DNA of 64,000 bases from Flavivirga algicola (GTDB lineage: Bacteria; Bacteroidota; Bacteroidia; Flavobacteriales; Flavobacteriaceae): assembly GCF_012910715.1 (NCBI RefSeq), contig NZ_JABBHF010000004.1:1-64000 (forward strand), read 5' to 3'. The translations under genes and the position numbers were made by a program. Below are positions 17,685 to 26,831 of this stretch, in pieces (the first letter of the stretch is position 1; every line of letters begins with the position of its first letter). Below the pieces are notes generated by a model that did not search any database, had not been told where the DNA came from, and saw only the letters and a list, made by a program, of their open reading frames with translations.

Positions 17685-17704
17685 CCCGATACGGAAGTAT
17701 CGGG
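17685..17704 (-). terminator. Terminator of tRNA-Asn (could work both ways)
   Basis: CCCGATAC pairs with GTATCGGG around a four-base loop, with A and T runs on both sides. It starts eight bases beyond the tRNA 3' end on the minus strand. Confidence 0.8.
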
Positions 17705-17711
17705 TTTTTTG

Positions 17712-17785
17712 CTCCTTCTCTTGGGCTCGAACCAAGGACCCTCTGATTAACAGTCAGATGCTCTAACCAACTGAGCTAAGAAGGA
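17712..17785 (-). tRNA. tRNA-Asn (anticodon GTT)
   Basis: The cloverleaf is complete over 74 bases on the minus strand: acceptor TCCTTCT/AGAAGGA, D arm with AGCTCAGTTGGTTAGAGC, anticodon stem CTGAC-TGTTAAT-CAGAG giving GTT, and T arm GGTTCGAGCC. CCA is not encoded. It sits downstream of rseP, with its own terminator. Confidence 0.95.
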
Positions 17786-17858
17786 GTGTGCTATTCTGTC
17801 TTAGCGAGCGCAAATATATATATATTTTTAGTTACTGCAAATAAAAATTTTAAAAATT

Positions 17859-19205
17859 TTATCCAAAAATCGCTTTATAAATATCATTCCCGTTTGCAAA
17901 CAAAACTAAAGCGATTAAAATGAAGAAACCAACCATTTGTGCATATTCCATAAACTTGTCTCCAGGTTTCCTTCCAGACACCATTTCATATAGCAAAAAC
18001 ATTACATGCCCCCCATCTAAAGCTGGGATTGGCAAAAGATTTAAAACGCCCAACATAATAGATAAAAAGGCCGTGATACTCCAAAATACTTGCCAGCTCC
18101 AAAAGCTTGGAAATATATCGTAAATAGCCTTAAATCCTCCTACACCTTTATAAGCACCAGTACTTGGTGTAAAAATAGCTTTAAATTGCGTTATATAGGA
18201 TGATATTTTATCTCCCGTTTTCTTTATTCCTATAGGGAAGGATTCAAAAAAGCCATATTTCTTGGTTTCAAATTGGTAATACCCTAAAGCCTCTAAAGTT
18301 TCAGGTGTAGACCCTGAAGCATAGGCCAATCCTAATTTTCCATCTTCATCTATTTTCAATGGTAGCGTAACTTCAGCATTATCCCTTAAAACTTTCGCAA
18401 CAACTTCCTGTCCTTTAAACTTCTCTAATCCAGATTTCACCTGATCGATATACCTAGTTTCATAATCGTTCAAACCTAAAATAATGTCTCCTTTTTTAAT
18501 ACCACTACTCTTATTATAAGATGTGTCTGGTACTTGAACCACAACAAAGGGCTCTCTTAAATTGATAAAGCCTTTTTCCTTAGAGTCAATTAATTGAGAT
18601 AAAAAATCCTCAGGCATATGAATTGTCGATTGCTGTCCATTCCTTTCAATAACGATCTCTTTACCAAACAATACTTTTTCAGAAATTTCAGAAAAATTTT
18701 CAATTTTATCACCATCTACTGCAATAATTCTATCACCTGTAAGCAAGCCTGCTTTGTTTGCTACAGTACTTTCTATTAAAAGACCATCTTTAATATTTTC
18801 ATTTGGCAAAAATCTATCTCCATAAAAATAACTCATTCCTATGTAGATAAGAATGGCCAACAAAAAATTCACAGTAACACCACCTAACATAATAACTAAA
18901 CGCTGCCATGCAGGTTTGGATCGAAATTCCCAAGGTTGTGGTTCTTTTTCCATTTGTTCGGTATCCATACTTTCATCTATCATTCCTGCAATCTTTACAT
19001 AACCGCCCAATGGCAACCAACCTATACCATAAACTGTTTCGCCTATTTTCTTTTTAAATAATGAAAACTTCACATCAAAAAATAAATAAAACTTCTCTAC
19101 TCTTGTTTTAAAAGCCTTTGCGGGGATAAAATGCCCTAATTCATGCAAAATGATAAGCAGCGAAAGACTTAATAAAAATTGAGATATTTTAATAACAAAC
19201 TCCAT
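17859..19205 (-). CDS. rseP: RIP site-2 metalloprotease RseP
   Basis: The product has 448 residues. The zinc motif H21-E-L-G-H25 lies in the first membrane helix, the partner motif NLLPIPALDGGHV near the C-terminus, and PDZ-like domains (AGLLTGDRIIAVDGD, SSGIKKGDIILGLND) lie between. The protease acts in the inner membrane, cutting anti-sigma factors and possibly leftover signal peptides. The start is 30 bases after an exact -7 box on the minus strand (19235-19242). No anti-sigma factor gene is adjacent. Confidence 0.95.
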   Translation of the reverse strand: MEFVIKISQFLLSLSLLIILHELGHFIPAKAFKTRVEKFYLFFDVKFSLFKKKIGETVYGIGWLPLGGYVKIAGMIDESMDTEQMEKEPQPWEFRSKPAWQRLVIMLGGVTVNFLLAILIYIGMSYFYGDRFLPNENIKDGLLIESTVANKAGLLTGDRIIAVDGDKIENFSEISEKVLFGKEIVIERNGQQSTIHMPEDFLSQLIDSKEKGFINLREPFVVVQVPDTSYNKSSGIKKGDIILGLNDYETRYIDQVKSGLEKFKGQEVVAKVLRDNAEVTLPLKIDEDGKLGLAYASGSTPETLEALGYYQFETKKYGFFESFPIGIKKTGDKISSYITQFKAIFTPSTGAYKGVGGFKAIYDIFPSFWSWQVFWSITAFLSIMLGVLNLLPIPALDGGHVMFLLYEMVSGRKPGDKFMEYAQMVGFFILIALVLFANGNDIYKAIFG

Positions 19206-19234
19206 ATAACTTCAATCCGATTTTTTTAATCGAA

Positions 19235-19242
19235 CAAAAGTA
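19235..19242 (-). promoter_or_regulatory. -7 promoter element (TACTTTTG) for rseP
   Basis: Read on the minus strand this is an exact TAnnTTTG box, 30 bases upstream of the rseP ATG. Confidence 0.6.
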
Positions 19243-19426
19243 CACTTTTAAACCAACTTTAAAAAGACAATTAAGATGATGCTTGCCTTTTTTAACAAGA
19301 ATTTAATTTTAAAAATCCAAAGGCCTTAACTTTACCTGTCTTTATTCATTATCTATTACTAGGCCAGATTAAGATTAATAAAGTCATTTCTTTTCGATTA
19401 AATTTTTAGTCTCCAATGTTTCATTG

Positions 19427-19434
19427 TATTTTTG
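19427..19434 (+). promoter_or_regulatory. -7 promoter element (TATTTTTG) for the SCO gene
   Basis: An exact TAnnTTTG box. It overlaps the upstream TTG (19432) that could otherwise be taken as a start, so the ATG at 19459 is the better start. Confidence 0.6.
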
Positions 19435-19458
19435 TATAAGTTATTTTTACCAGCTTCA

Positions 19459-20133
19459 ATGTTATCATTTTTCAAGGATTATAAGGGATTTGCAATTGTA
19501 TTTGGCATCATTTCGATTATTATCGTTTCAATAATCTATAATACCTTAAATGTTTACCAACCGCTTCCTATTTATCAGCCTACCATGGTAAGTACCGAAT
19601 TGGTGGACAGTACCATTCAATATAAAAAAAAATATCATAAAATAGCCGATTTCTCCCTTATCAACCAAAATGGAAAGACCATTACTCAAAACGATTATAA
19701 AGATAAAATATATGTAGCTGATTTTTTTTTCACCACCTGTAGAACCATTTGCCCGATTATGACGGATCATATGGAGCAAATACAAAAAGAAATTATTGAC
19801 GACGATGACATCATGTTACTTTCCCATTCGGTAACGCCCGAAATAGATACGGTTGCTCAACTAAAACGCTATGCAAAGAAAAAAGGCGTTAACGACAATA
19901 AATGGAACTTGGTTACTGGTGACAAAAAACAAATATACCAATTGGCCAGAAGAAGTTATTTGGCAGTTAAAGATCATGGAGATGGCGGCCCTTTTGATAT
20001 GGTACATACCGAAAACTTCATGCTTATTGATAAAAAGCGGCAAATAAGAGGCTTTTATGATGGCACAGATTCCAAAGATATAGATCGCTTACTTGATGAT
20101 ATTAAAATCCTAAAAGAAGAATATCAAAAATAG
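19459..20133 (+). CDS. SCO1/SenC-family protein
   Basis: The product has 224 residues. An N-terminal membrane anchor (FAIVFGIISIIIVSIIYN) is followed by a thioredoxin-like domain facing the periplasm. The copper-binding/redox pair is C94-R-T-I-C98 (FFFTTCRTICPIM) and the conserved His is H183 (DMVHTENFML). SCO proteins deliver copper to, or reduce, the CuA site of cytochrome oxidase. No oxidase genes are seen nearby. The feo genes follow after 72 bases but have their own promoter. Confidence 0.9.
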   Translation: MLSFFKDYKGFAIVFGIISIIIVSIIYNTLNVYQPLPIYQPTMVSTELVDSTIQYKKKYHKIADFSLINQNGKTITQNDYKDKIYVADFFFTTCRTICPIMTDHMEQIQKEIIDDDDIMLLSHSVTPEIDTVAQLKRYAKKKGVNDNKWNLVTGDKKQIYQLARRSYLAVKDHGDGGPFDMVHTENFMLIDKKRQIRGFYDGTDSKDIDRLLDDIKILKEEYQK

Positions 20134-20171
20134 TTTTTTACCATCCATTTTTTTAGACTGTTTTTTTATAC

Positions 20172-20202
20172 TACTTTTGCTTCTTTAAAATCAATCTAAA
20201 TA
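20172..20202 (+). promoter_or_regulatory. feoA promoter with possible DtxR-type box
   Basis: TACTTTTG at 20172-20179 is an exact -7 box. Just after it, TTTAAAATCAATCTAAAT (20184-20201) contains TCTAAA with a degenerate TTAAAA partner four bases away. It shares the string CAnTCTAAATAAG with the site at the hmuR promoter. This fits metal-dependent repression of feoAB, and is inferred from the pattern only. Confidence 0.45.
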
Positions 20203-20205
20203 AGC

Positions 20206-20442
20206 TTGCAAGACACTTTAGCACATCTTAAACGTGGTGAGAAAGGTATTATAACCGATGTTTCATCTATTCATATTCCATTAAAACTTTTAGAAATGGG
20301 TTGTTTGCCAGGCAATTCTGTACAATTGGTACAACTCGCTCCTTTTCAAGACCCAATGTATTTAAATATTAATGGAACGCACTTAGCTATTAGAAAGGAA
20401 ACGGCTTCCCATATTTTAATTGAAAAAATAGGGCATGAGTAA
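20206..20442 (+). CDS. feoA: Ferrous iron transport protein FeoA
   Basis: The product has 78 residues and an SH3-like fold: the start MQDTLAHLKRGEKGIITDV and the middle LKLLEMGCLPGNSVQLVQLA match the FeoA family, ending with the usual ALR-like strand (HLAIRKETASHILIE). The start codon is TTG, close behind the promoter. It ends eight bases inside feoB, which supports coupled translation. FeoA is a small cytoplasmic partner of the FeoB transporter. Confidence 0.92.
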   Translation: MQDTLAHLKRGEKGIITDVSSIHIPLKLLEMGCLPGNSVQLVQLAPFQDPMYLNINGTHLAIRKETASHILIEKIGHE

Positions 20443-22534
20443 GCAAATAAATGTCGCTTTAATTGGTAATCCCAATACAGGAAAAACATCTGTTTTTAAT
20501 GCATTAACAGGATTAAACCAAAAAGTTGGTAATTATCCAGGCATCACTGTAGAAAAGAAAGAAGGTGTTTGTAAACTACCCCGAGGTGTTAAAGCACATA
20601 TTATTGATTTACCAGGAACCTATAGTCTGAACGCTTCTTCTCTTGATGAGAATGTTGTTATAGAACTCCTTTTAAACAAAAAGGACAAAGATTTTCCAGA
20701 CATCGCAGTTGTTGTAAGTGACGTCGAAAATTTAAAACGAAACCTTTTACTCTTTACACAAATTAAAGATTTAGAAATCCCAACACTTCTTGTTATTAAT
20801 ATGGCAGACAGGATGAGCTACAAAGGGATTTCATTAGATATCGATTATTTAGAAGAACATCTTCAAACCAAAATAGCTTTAATAAGTACAAGAAAGGGTC
20901 AAGGCATTGACAATTTAAAAAACCTCATTGCTAACTATAAAGATCTCTCCATTACACCTTGTTTAAACGCATCCGAGATAGATCGAGATTATTTTGACAG
21001 TTTACGTAAAGCATTTCCCAATCAACTTTTATATAAACTTTGGTTAGTCATTACGCAAGACGTTAACTTTGGAAAAACGGATAGAAACGAAATTGATGCT
21101 GTTGCTAATTTTAAAACTAAAAGCAAAGGTGATTTAAAACGTTTGCAGCAAAAGGAAACTATTAAACGCTATCAATTTATAAATAACGTCCTTAAAAAAG
21201 GGCAAACCATCGACATATCGCAAGCCAAAGATTTACGAACAAAGTTTGATCGTATTTTAACTCATAAAGTTTGGGGATATGTTATTTTCTTTTTCATTCT
21301 ACTTACTATTTTTCAAGCGATTTATGACTGGTCCAGCGTCCCAATGGATTTTATTGATAGTATTTTTGCGTCATTAAGCGAATGGGTTAAAAATATGTTG
21401 CCAGATGGTGCTTTCACTAACCTATTGGCAGAAGGTATTATTCCTGGTCTTGGAGGCATTGTTATTTTTATTCCGCAAATTGCTTTCTTGTTCTTGTTTA
21501 TAGCTGTACTTGAAGAAAGTGGCTACATGAGCCGTGTTGTATTTTTAATGGATAGGGTTATGAGACGTTTTGGTTTAAGTGGTAAAAGCGTTGTTCCGTT
21601 AATCTCTGGTACTGCTTGTGCTATTCCAGCCATAATGGCCACAAGAAACATAGAAAGTTGGAAAGAACGTTTAATTACTATCTTAGTAACACCGTTCACA
21701 ACATGCTCGGCAAGACTTCCTGTTTATTTAATTATTATCGCATTAGTTATTCCTGAAGGACGTATTCTTGGTTTAAGTTATCAGGCTTTAACTTTAATGC
21801 TACTCTACTTAATTGGTTTTGTAACGGCAGTGTTTTCAGCGTATATTCTAAACAAAATTCTAAAAATAAGAAGCAAAACATTTTTTGTTGTAGAAATGCC
21901 CAATTATAAGCTCCCTATGTTTAAAAACGTAGCTTTAACCGTCATTGAAAAAACAAAATCCTTTGTTTTTGGTGCTGGTAAAATTATTCTTGCCATATCT
22001 ATTGTTCTTTGGTTTTTAGCATCCTATGGTCCAGGAGATGCATTTAACAACGCCGAAAACATCGTTAAATCGGAATATGCATCTCAACACCTTACTAAAG
22101 AAGACTTACAACAAAAGATAGCTTCACATAAATTAGAGCATTCATTTATTGGTATTACGGGACGCGCTATTGAACCTGTTATTAGACCACTGGGTTACGA
22201 TTGGAAAATTGGCATTGCCATAGTAAGCTCTTTTGCTGCCCGCGAAGTATTTGTTGGCACATTAGCAACTATTTATAGTGTAGGAAGTGATGAAGAAGAA
22301 ACTATAAAAAATAGAATGGCTAGTGAAGTTAACCCCATTTTAGGAGGACCTTTATTTACATTTGCTTCTGGTATTTCGTTGCTATTATTTTATGCTTTTG
22401 CTATGCAATGCATGAGCACCTTAGCCATTGTAAAAAAAGAAACTAATAGTTGGAAATGGCCTGTATTACAATTAGTTATTATGACTACTTTTGCTTATAT
22501 AGTTGCATTAATTGCATTTCAATTTTTGAAATAA
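20435..22534 (+). CDS. feoB: Ferrous iron transporter FeoB
   Basis: The product has 699 residues. The N-terminal G domain has G1 GNPNTGKTS (about residues 10-18), G3 DLPGTYSL and G4 NMAD. It is followed by the helical S domain and a polytopic membrane region with the two gate motifs (SGTACAIPAIMATR and FAAREVFVGTLATIYSV). It transports Fe(II) into the cytoplasm using GTP. It overlaps feoA by eight bases and is followed by a small Cys-rich membrane protein, the usual Bacteroidota order. Confidence 0.97.
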   Translation: MSKQINVALIGNPNTGKTSVFNALTGLNQKVGNYPGITVEKKEGVCKLPRGVKAHIIDLPGTYSLNASSLDENVVIELLLNKKDKDFPDIAVVVSDVENLKRNLLLFTQIKDLEIPTLLVINMADRMSYKGISLDIDYLEEHLQTKIALISTRKGQGIDNLKNLIANYKDLSITPCLNASEIDRDYFDSLRKAFPNQLLYKLWLVITQDVNFGKTDRNEIDAVANFKTKSKGDLKRLQQKETIKRYQFINNVLKKGQTIDISQAKDLRTKFDRILTHKVWGYVIFFFILLTIFQAIYDWSSVPMDFIDSIFASLSEWVKNMLPDGAFTNLLAEGIIPGLGGIVIFIPQIAFLFLFIAVLEESGYMSRVVFLMDRVMRRFGLSGKSVVPLISGTACAIPAIMATRNIESWKERLITILVTPFTTCSARLPVYLIIIALVIPEGRILGLSYQALTLMLLYLIGFVTAVFSAYILNKILKIRSKTFFVVEMPNYKLPMFKNVALTVIEKTKSFVFGAGKIILAISIVLWFLASYGPGDAFNNAENIVKSEYASQHLTKEDLQQKIASHKLEHSFIGITGRAIEPVIRPLGYDWKIGIAIVSSFAAREVFVGTLATIYSVGSDEEETIKNRMASEVNPILGGPLFTFASGISLLLFYAFAMQCMSTLAIVKKETNSWKWPVLQLVIMTTFAYIVALIAFQFLK

Positions 22535-22562
22535 TTCAAAAGTTTTAACGACCTTAGTAATT

Positions 22563-22703
22563 ATGAATACGATTATACAAAACATACTGGTTTATACTGC
22601 TCTCGCTTTAGCTGTTGCGTTTATTGTGAAAACATATGTCTGGTCTCCTAAAAAGAAAAAAACCAAAGCTTGCGGAGGCGATGATAGTTGTGGTTGCCAT
22701 TAA
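22563..22703 (+). CDS. FeoB-associated Cys-rich membrane protein
   Basis: The product has 46 residues: one membrane helix (ILVYTALALAVAFIVKTYVW), a basic stretch and a C-terminal Cys cluster (ACGGDDSCGCH). This is the pattern of the small protein family that accompanies FeoB and may play the part of FeoC. It starts 28 bases after feoB and is probably in the same transcript. The Cys residues and terminal His could bind a metal or respond to redox state, which is inference. Confidence 0.8.
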   Translation: MNTIIQNILVYTALALAVAFIVKTYVWSPKKKKTKACGGDDSCGCH

Positions 22704-22838
22704 AATAGTTACATAGGTTATTATTTACTTAAAATTTAAGTACCTATCTGAAAAAAATAGTAGTTCCATGAAACTATCCTAGTTTTTATAATTACTTTAG
22801 GACTTTATAATTTAAACGACCTGCATTAATTTATTAAA

Positions 22839-23726
22839 ATGAGAAAAACATATTTATACACCTTAACCTTATCGTTATTATTTACAGGTTTCATATCGGC
22901 TCAGGAAAAGGGCAAGACCATCAAGTTGTTTGATGCCAACTTAAGCCATTTTGAAAAATGGAATGGGGTGCCACATGCAACTGTTGAAGGCTTGCCAGCA
23001 GGAACCTATCAATCTGACAATGTACATAACGGAATACCCTTAGGGCTTAACAATGATATAAAGAATGTATTCTCCATAATTGCAGAAAATGAAACGCCTA
23101 TATTAAAAATAACGGGAGAGATTTATGGGGGTTTAACCACAAAATCATCCTATGAAAATTATCACTTAAGCGTGATGTTTAAATGGGGAGATAAGAAATG
23201 GGCTCCAAGGTTAGAATCTAAAAGAGATAGTGGGATTTTATATCATTGCTATGGCGAACATGGTCGTTTTTGGAAGACTTGGAAAACCAGTATGGAATAT
23301 CAGGTACAAGAAACCGATATGGGAGATTTTATTACCATTTCTGGTAATACAACAACACCTAAAGTGTCTGGACCTCAAGTTGAGATTCGAGGAAAACAAG
23401 GAGAAAAGAGAGGCATGTATAATCCAAACTCTGATACGTATTTAGACAAAATAGGATATATAAATGCTTATAAAGAACCCGATGCTCCCCATGGTGAGTG
23501 GAATCATTTAGAAATTTATGTGGTTGGTAACGACGCCGTTCACCTAGTAAACAATGAAATTGTTATGGTTGTTGAAAATGCTATAAATCCTGAAAGTGGA
23601 AAGCCTCTAACCAAGGGGCAAATACAAATTCAATCTGAAGCTGCAGAGTGTTACTACAAAGAGCTTACCTTAACAGGTATTAAAAAGTTTCCTAAGTTTA
23701 TAAAGAAACAGGTTCGATTTAAATAA
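22839..23726 (+). CDS. Secreted DUF1080 / 3-keto-disaccharide hydrolase family protein
   Basis: The product has 295 residues and starts with a signal peptide ending ISAQ. It shares the motif order of the lipoprotein at 14895-15803: FKWGDKKWAP, SKRDSGILYHCYG, EYQVQETDMGDF, EWNHLEIYVVG and GQIQIQSEAAECYYKE. It is a LamG-like fold, probably acting on a keto-sugar or other glycoside in the periplasm. Here no lipobox is present, so location differs from its paralog. It is a singleton between the feo genes and the DtxR-type regulator. Confidence 0.85.
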   Translation: MRKTYLYTLTLSLLFTGFISAQEKGKTIKLFDANLSHFEKWNGVPHATVEGLPAGTYQSDNVHNGIPLGLNNDIKNVFSIIAENETPILKITGEIYGGLTTKSSYENYHLSVMFKWGDKKWAPRLESKRDSGILYHCYGEHGRFWKTWKTSMEYQVQETDMGDFITISGNTTTPKVSGPQVEIRGKQGEKRGMYNPNSDTYLDKIGYINAYKEPDAPHGEWNHLEIYVVGNDAVHLVNNEIVMVVENAINPESGKPLTKGQIQIQSEAAECYYKELTLTGIKKFPKFIKKQVRFK

Positions 23727-23788
23727 TAAAAAAACACTTGTTATTTAGACAGAGCGAAGCACGAATGTTGAGAGAGTTCCATAAAAAA

Positions 23789-24445
23789 TTAAGAAAGCTT
23801 TACAAACAAGTTATTAGCAATCATATTAGATATGATTAGCTCCTTTGTTTTTATTTTTATAGTGATGGAATTATCAAAAGGTTCACGGTGACAGACCTTC
23901 AATGCGGTTCCTAAAGCAATATCATTCTTATCTAAATATTTTAAAAAATCTGATGAAGAATCCTGAACCCCAACACAGATGCAGTTATCTCCTATTTCAG
24001 CTTCTGAAAGCAGGATTTTATCAATTTTTTTGATTTTACCCGTTTTATCTGGAATAGGATCACCATGCGGATCATGAGTTGGAAATCCTAAAAAGGCATC
24101 TAACTGGCTAATTAATTTTTTAGACTTAATATGTTCTAAATGTTCTGCCACTTCATGAACCTCGTCCCAGGAAAAATTTAATTTTTCAACCAAAAACACT
24201 TCCCAAAGCCTATGTTTTCTAACAATGTTTACAGCAACTTCTTTTCCCTTGTTGGTTAAAGTAACCCCTTGGTATTTTTTGTAATCAACATAGCTCTTTT
24301 CAGAAAGTTTCTTAACCATATCGGTCACAGACGATGCTTTTGTTTCCATTTCTTTGGCAATAGCATTCGTACTCACATTATTGGCACCATATTTTCCTAA
24401 ATGGTAAATTGCTTTAATATAGTTTTCTTCTGTAAGGGTTACCAT
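23789..24445 (-). CDS. DtxR/MntR-family metal-dependent transcriptional repressor
   Basis: The product has 218 residues. It has an N-terminal winged helix (TEENYIKAIYHLGKYG, VTDMVKKLSEKSYVDYKKYQ), a dimerisation domain with metal ligands (HRLWEVFLVEKL, HEVAEHLEHIKS) and a C-terminal FeoA-like SH3 domain (EIGDNCICVGVQDSS). Family members bind Fe(II) or Mn(II) and then block promoters of uptake genes. It is divergent from a TonB-dependent receptor, and the shared region holds a 32-base palindrome (24491-24522). Half-sites in its own leader suggest autoregulation. Whether it senses iron or manganese cannot be told from sequence alone. Confidence 0.92.
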   Translation of the reverse strand: MVTLTEENYIKAIYHLGKYGANNVSTNAIAKEMETKASSVTDMVKKLSEKSYVDYKKYQGVTLTNKGKEVAVNIVRKHRLWEVFLVEKLNFSWDEVHEVAEHLEHIKSKKLISQLDAFLGFPTHDPHGDPIPDKTGKIKKIDKILLSEAEIGDNCICVGVQDSSSDFLKYLDKNDIALGTALKVCHREPFDNSITIKIKTKELIISNMIANNLFVKLS

Positions 24446-24464
24446 AACTATTTTTTAGACAAAA

Positions 24465-24472
24465 CAAATATA
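24465..24472 (-). promoter_or_regulatory. -7 promoter element (TATATTTG) for the DtxR-type gene
   Basis: Read on the minus strand this is an exact TAnnTTTG box 20 bases before the ATG at 24445, with a TCTAAAA half-site between box and start. Confidence 0.6.
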
Positions 24473-24490
24473 AAACAATTAATAACATTA

Positions 24491-24522
24491 AAATAATTTT
24501 TAGATTAGTCTAAAAATTATTT
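24491..24522. promoter_or_regulatory. DtxR-type operator: perfect 14-bp inverted repeat
   Basis: AAATAATTTTTAGA (24491-24504) and its exact reverse complement (24509-24522) flank TTAG. The core TTTAGATTAGTCTAAA is close to the known DtxR/IdeR box, TTAGGTTAGSCTAACCTAA. It ends one base before the receptor's -7 box and lies about 20 bases upstream of the regulator's own box, so a bound repressor could block both. Confidence 0.8.
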
Positions 24523-24530
24523 TATATTTG
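24523..24530 (+). promoter_or_regulatory. -7 promoter element (TATATTTG) for the TonB receptor
   Basis: An exact TAnnTTTG box immediately follows the operator palindrome. It overlaps an upstream in-frame ATG (24528), so translation must begin at ATG 24546. Confidence 0.7.
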
Positions 24531-24545
24531 CATAAAAAATATAAC

Positions 24546-26792
24546 ATGAGACATCTAATAATACTCTTCCTAAGTGTATTATCTTTTACAGTAAACGCAC
24601 AAAATATAATCGGTAAAACCATATCGGAGGGCAATGCTTTACCTTATGTAAACATTTATTTAAAAGGCACTAAAAAAGGAACGGTGTCTAATGATGCTGG
24701 CTCATTTAAAATAAAAGATGTAGAAGCTGGAACTTATACAGTCATTGCTTCATTCACTGGATATCAAACTCAGAAGAAAACAATTAATGTATCTTCAAAT
24801 GATGTAATTGTGGACTTCAACTTATCAGAATCAGAATTACTTGATGAAGTTGTGGTCACAGGAACTTTAAAAGCAGTATCCCGTTTAGAAAGCCCTGTGC
24901 CTGTTGAAGTTTACTCACCCGCCTTTTTAAAGAAAAACCCAACACCCAATATTTTTGAAGCCTTACAGAATGTAAACGGTGTCCGTCCACAAATCAATTG
25001 TAATGTCTGTAACACAGGCGACATACATATTAATGGTCTGGAAGGGCCTTATACCCTTGTTCTTATAGATGGTATGCCTATTGTAAGTGGATTATCTACT
25101 GTATATGGTCTCTCTGGGATTCCTAATTCCTTAATAGAACAAATCGAAATTGTAAAAGGCCCAGCGTCTTCTCTTTATGGAAGTGAAGCTGTAGGAGGTT
25201 TAATTAATATTATTACAAAACTTCCAGAAAATGCACCTCGTTTTTTTGCAGATAGCTATATAACAGGTTGGGGAGAAGTAAATCTCGACTTGGGGTTCAA
25301 AACCAAAGTAGGCAATAAAGCCAATTTACTTTTTGGTACTAATTATTTCAACTATAACAACCCGATAGATAATAATGGAGATAACTTTACCGATTTAACT
25401 CTTCAAAATAGAATTTCGGTTTTTCAGAAATGGGATTTTAAACGCAAACAAAATAGACAGTTTTCTTTAGCTGGACGTTATTTTTATGAAGACAGGTGGG
25501 GCGGAGAAATGCAATGGAATCCATCCTTTAGAGGGGGAGATGATGTTTATGGTGAAAGTATTTACACCTCTCGTTTTGAACTTTTAGGCAAATACCAATT
25601 ACCTGTTGAAGAAAAGGTGTTATTTCAATTTTCCTATACAGATCACGATCAAAATTCAGTATATGGAAATGTGCCTTACTTAGCACAACAACGTATTGGA
25701 TTTGGACAATTTACATGGGACAAGCCTCTTAAAAATCATGATTTACTATTTGGAGCCGCAGCCAGATACAATTTTTACGATGATAGTACACCAGCAACAG
25801 TAGACGCAGATGAAGTTGTTATCCCATCTCTATTTGCTCAAGATGAAATTGAACTTAACGACAAACACACCTTACTACTGGGAGCTCGTTATGATTATGA
25901 TAAAAGACATGGTAATATCTTTACTCCAAGAATTGCTTATAAATTTAAACCTACCAGCGACGATATTTTTCGTATAAATGCAGGAACAGGGTTTAGAGTT
26001 GTTAATATTTTTACTGAAGAACATGCAGCACTCACTGGTGCCAGAGATGTTATAATCTCTGAAGCTTTAAAACCAGAACGCTCATATAATATCAATGCTA
26101 ATTACTTGAAGAAATTTTACACAAAATCTGGTGCCATAATTGGCTTAGATGCCTCTGCATGGTATACATACTTTACCAATTTAATTTTACCTGATTATGA
26201 CACAAACCCTAATCAGATTATATACGATAACCTAGATGGTAAAGCTGTTACAAAAGGCGTAAGTTTAAATTTAGATGCTATAATTGCTAGTGGTATCAAA
26301 GTTTTAGTAGGTGCAACGCTTCAAGATGTATCTCAAACCGAAAATGGTGTGAAACAACGTCAAATTTTAACAGAACGGTTCACAGGTACCTGGGGGCTCT
26401 CATATAAAAATTATAAAACCAATCTAACACTAGATTACACAGGTAATATTTATGGACCTATGCGATTACCACTATTAGGCGAATTAGACCCCAGAAGTGA
26501 AAATTCACCAACCTGGAGTATTCAGAACATCCAATTAACTTATGATGGTTTATTAAATTTTGAAATCTATGGAGGTGTTAAAAACCTATTGGATTGGACA
26601 CCAAACAAAGGAAATCCTTTTATTATAGCCAGGGCAAACGATCCGTTTGATAAAGATGTTGCTTTCGATAATGATGGCAACGCGCTTGTAACAGCAGATA
26701 ATCCTTATGGTCTAACATTTGACCCATCCTATGTTTATGCACCAAATCAAGGTATCCGTTTATTTTTTGGATTACGCTATTCATTTAAATAA
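24546..26792 (+). CDS. TonB-dependent outer-membrane receptor, probable metal or metallophore uptake
   Basis: The product has 748 residues: a signal peptide (to VNAQ), a carboxypeptidase-regulatory-like domain (about 20-100, GKTISEGNALPYVNIYLKGT), a plug (LDEVVVTGTLKAVSRLESPV, then GPASSLYGSEAVGGLINIIT) and a 22-strand-type barrel. A short motif in the plug, CNVCN (about residues 154-158), is a plausible metal-binding loop seen in some receptors of this type. It lies downstream of the DtxR-type operator and upstream of a metal ABC importer, so it should bring metal across the outer membrane for that importer. The ligand is inferred from context. Confidence 0.9.
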   Translation: MRHLIILFLSVLSFTVNAQNIIGKTISEGNALPYVNIYLKGTKKGTVSNDAGSFKIKDVEAGTYTVIASFTGYQTQKKTINVSSNDVIVDFNLSESELLDEVVVTGTLKAVSRLESPVPVEVYSPAFLKKNPTPNIFEALQNVNGVRPQINCNVCNTGDIHINGLEGPYTLVLIDGMPIVSGLSTVYGLSGIPNSLIEQIEIVKGPASSLYGSEAVGGLINIITKLPENAPRFFADSYITGWGEVNLDLGFKTKVGNKANLLFGTNYFNYNNPIDNNGDNFTDLTLQNRISVFQKWDFKRKQNRQFSLAGRYFYEDRWGGEMQWNPSFRGGDDVYGESIYTSRFELLGKYQLPVEEKVLFQFSYTDHDQNSVYGNVPYLAQQRIGFGQFTWDKPLKNHDLLFGAAARYNFYDDSTPATVDADEVVIPSLFAQDEIELNDKHTLLLGARYDYDKRHGNIFTPRIAYKFKPTSDDIFRINAGTGFRVVNIFTEEHAALTGARDVIISEALKPERSYNINANYLKKFYTKSGAIIGLDASAWYTYFTNLILPDYDTNPNQIIYDNLDGKAVTKGVSLNLDAIIASGIKVLVGATLQDVSQTENGVKQRQILTERFTGTWGLSYKNYKTNLTLDYTGNIYGPMRLPLLGELDPRSENSPTWSIQNIQLTYDGLLNFEIYGGVKNLLDWTPNKGNPFIIARANDPFDKDVAFDNDGNALVTADNPYGLTFDPSYVYAPNQGIRLFFGLRYSFK

Positions 26793-26831
26793 TTATAAGC
26801 TTTTTTAGTACATTACAACAAAATTTAACAC

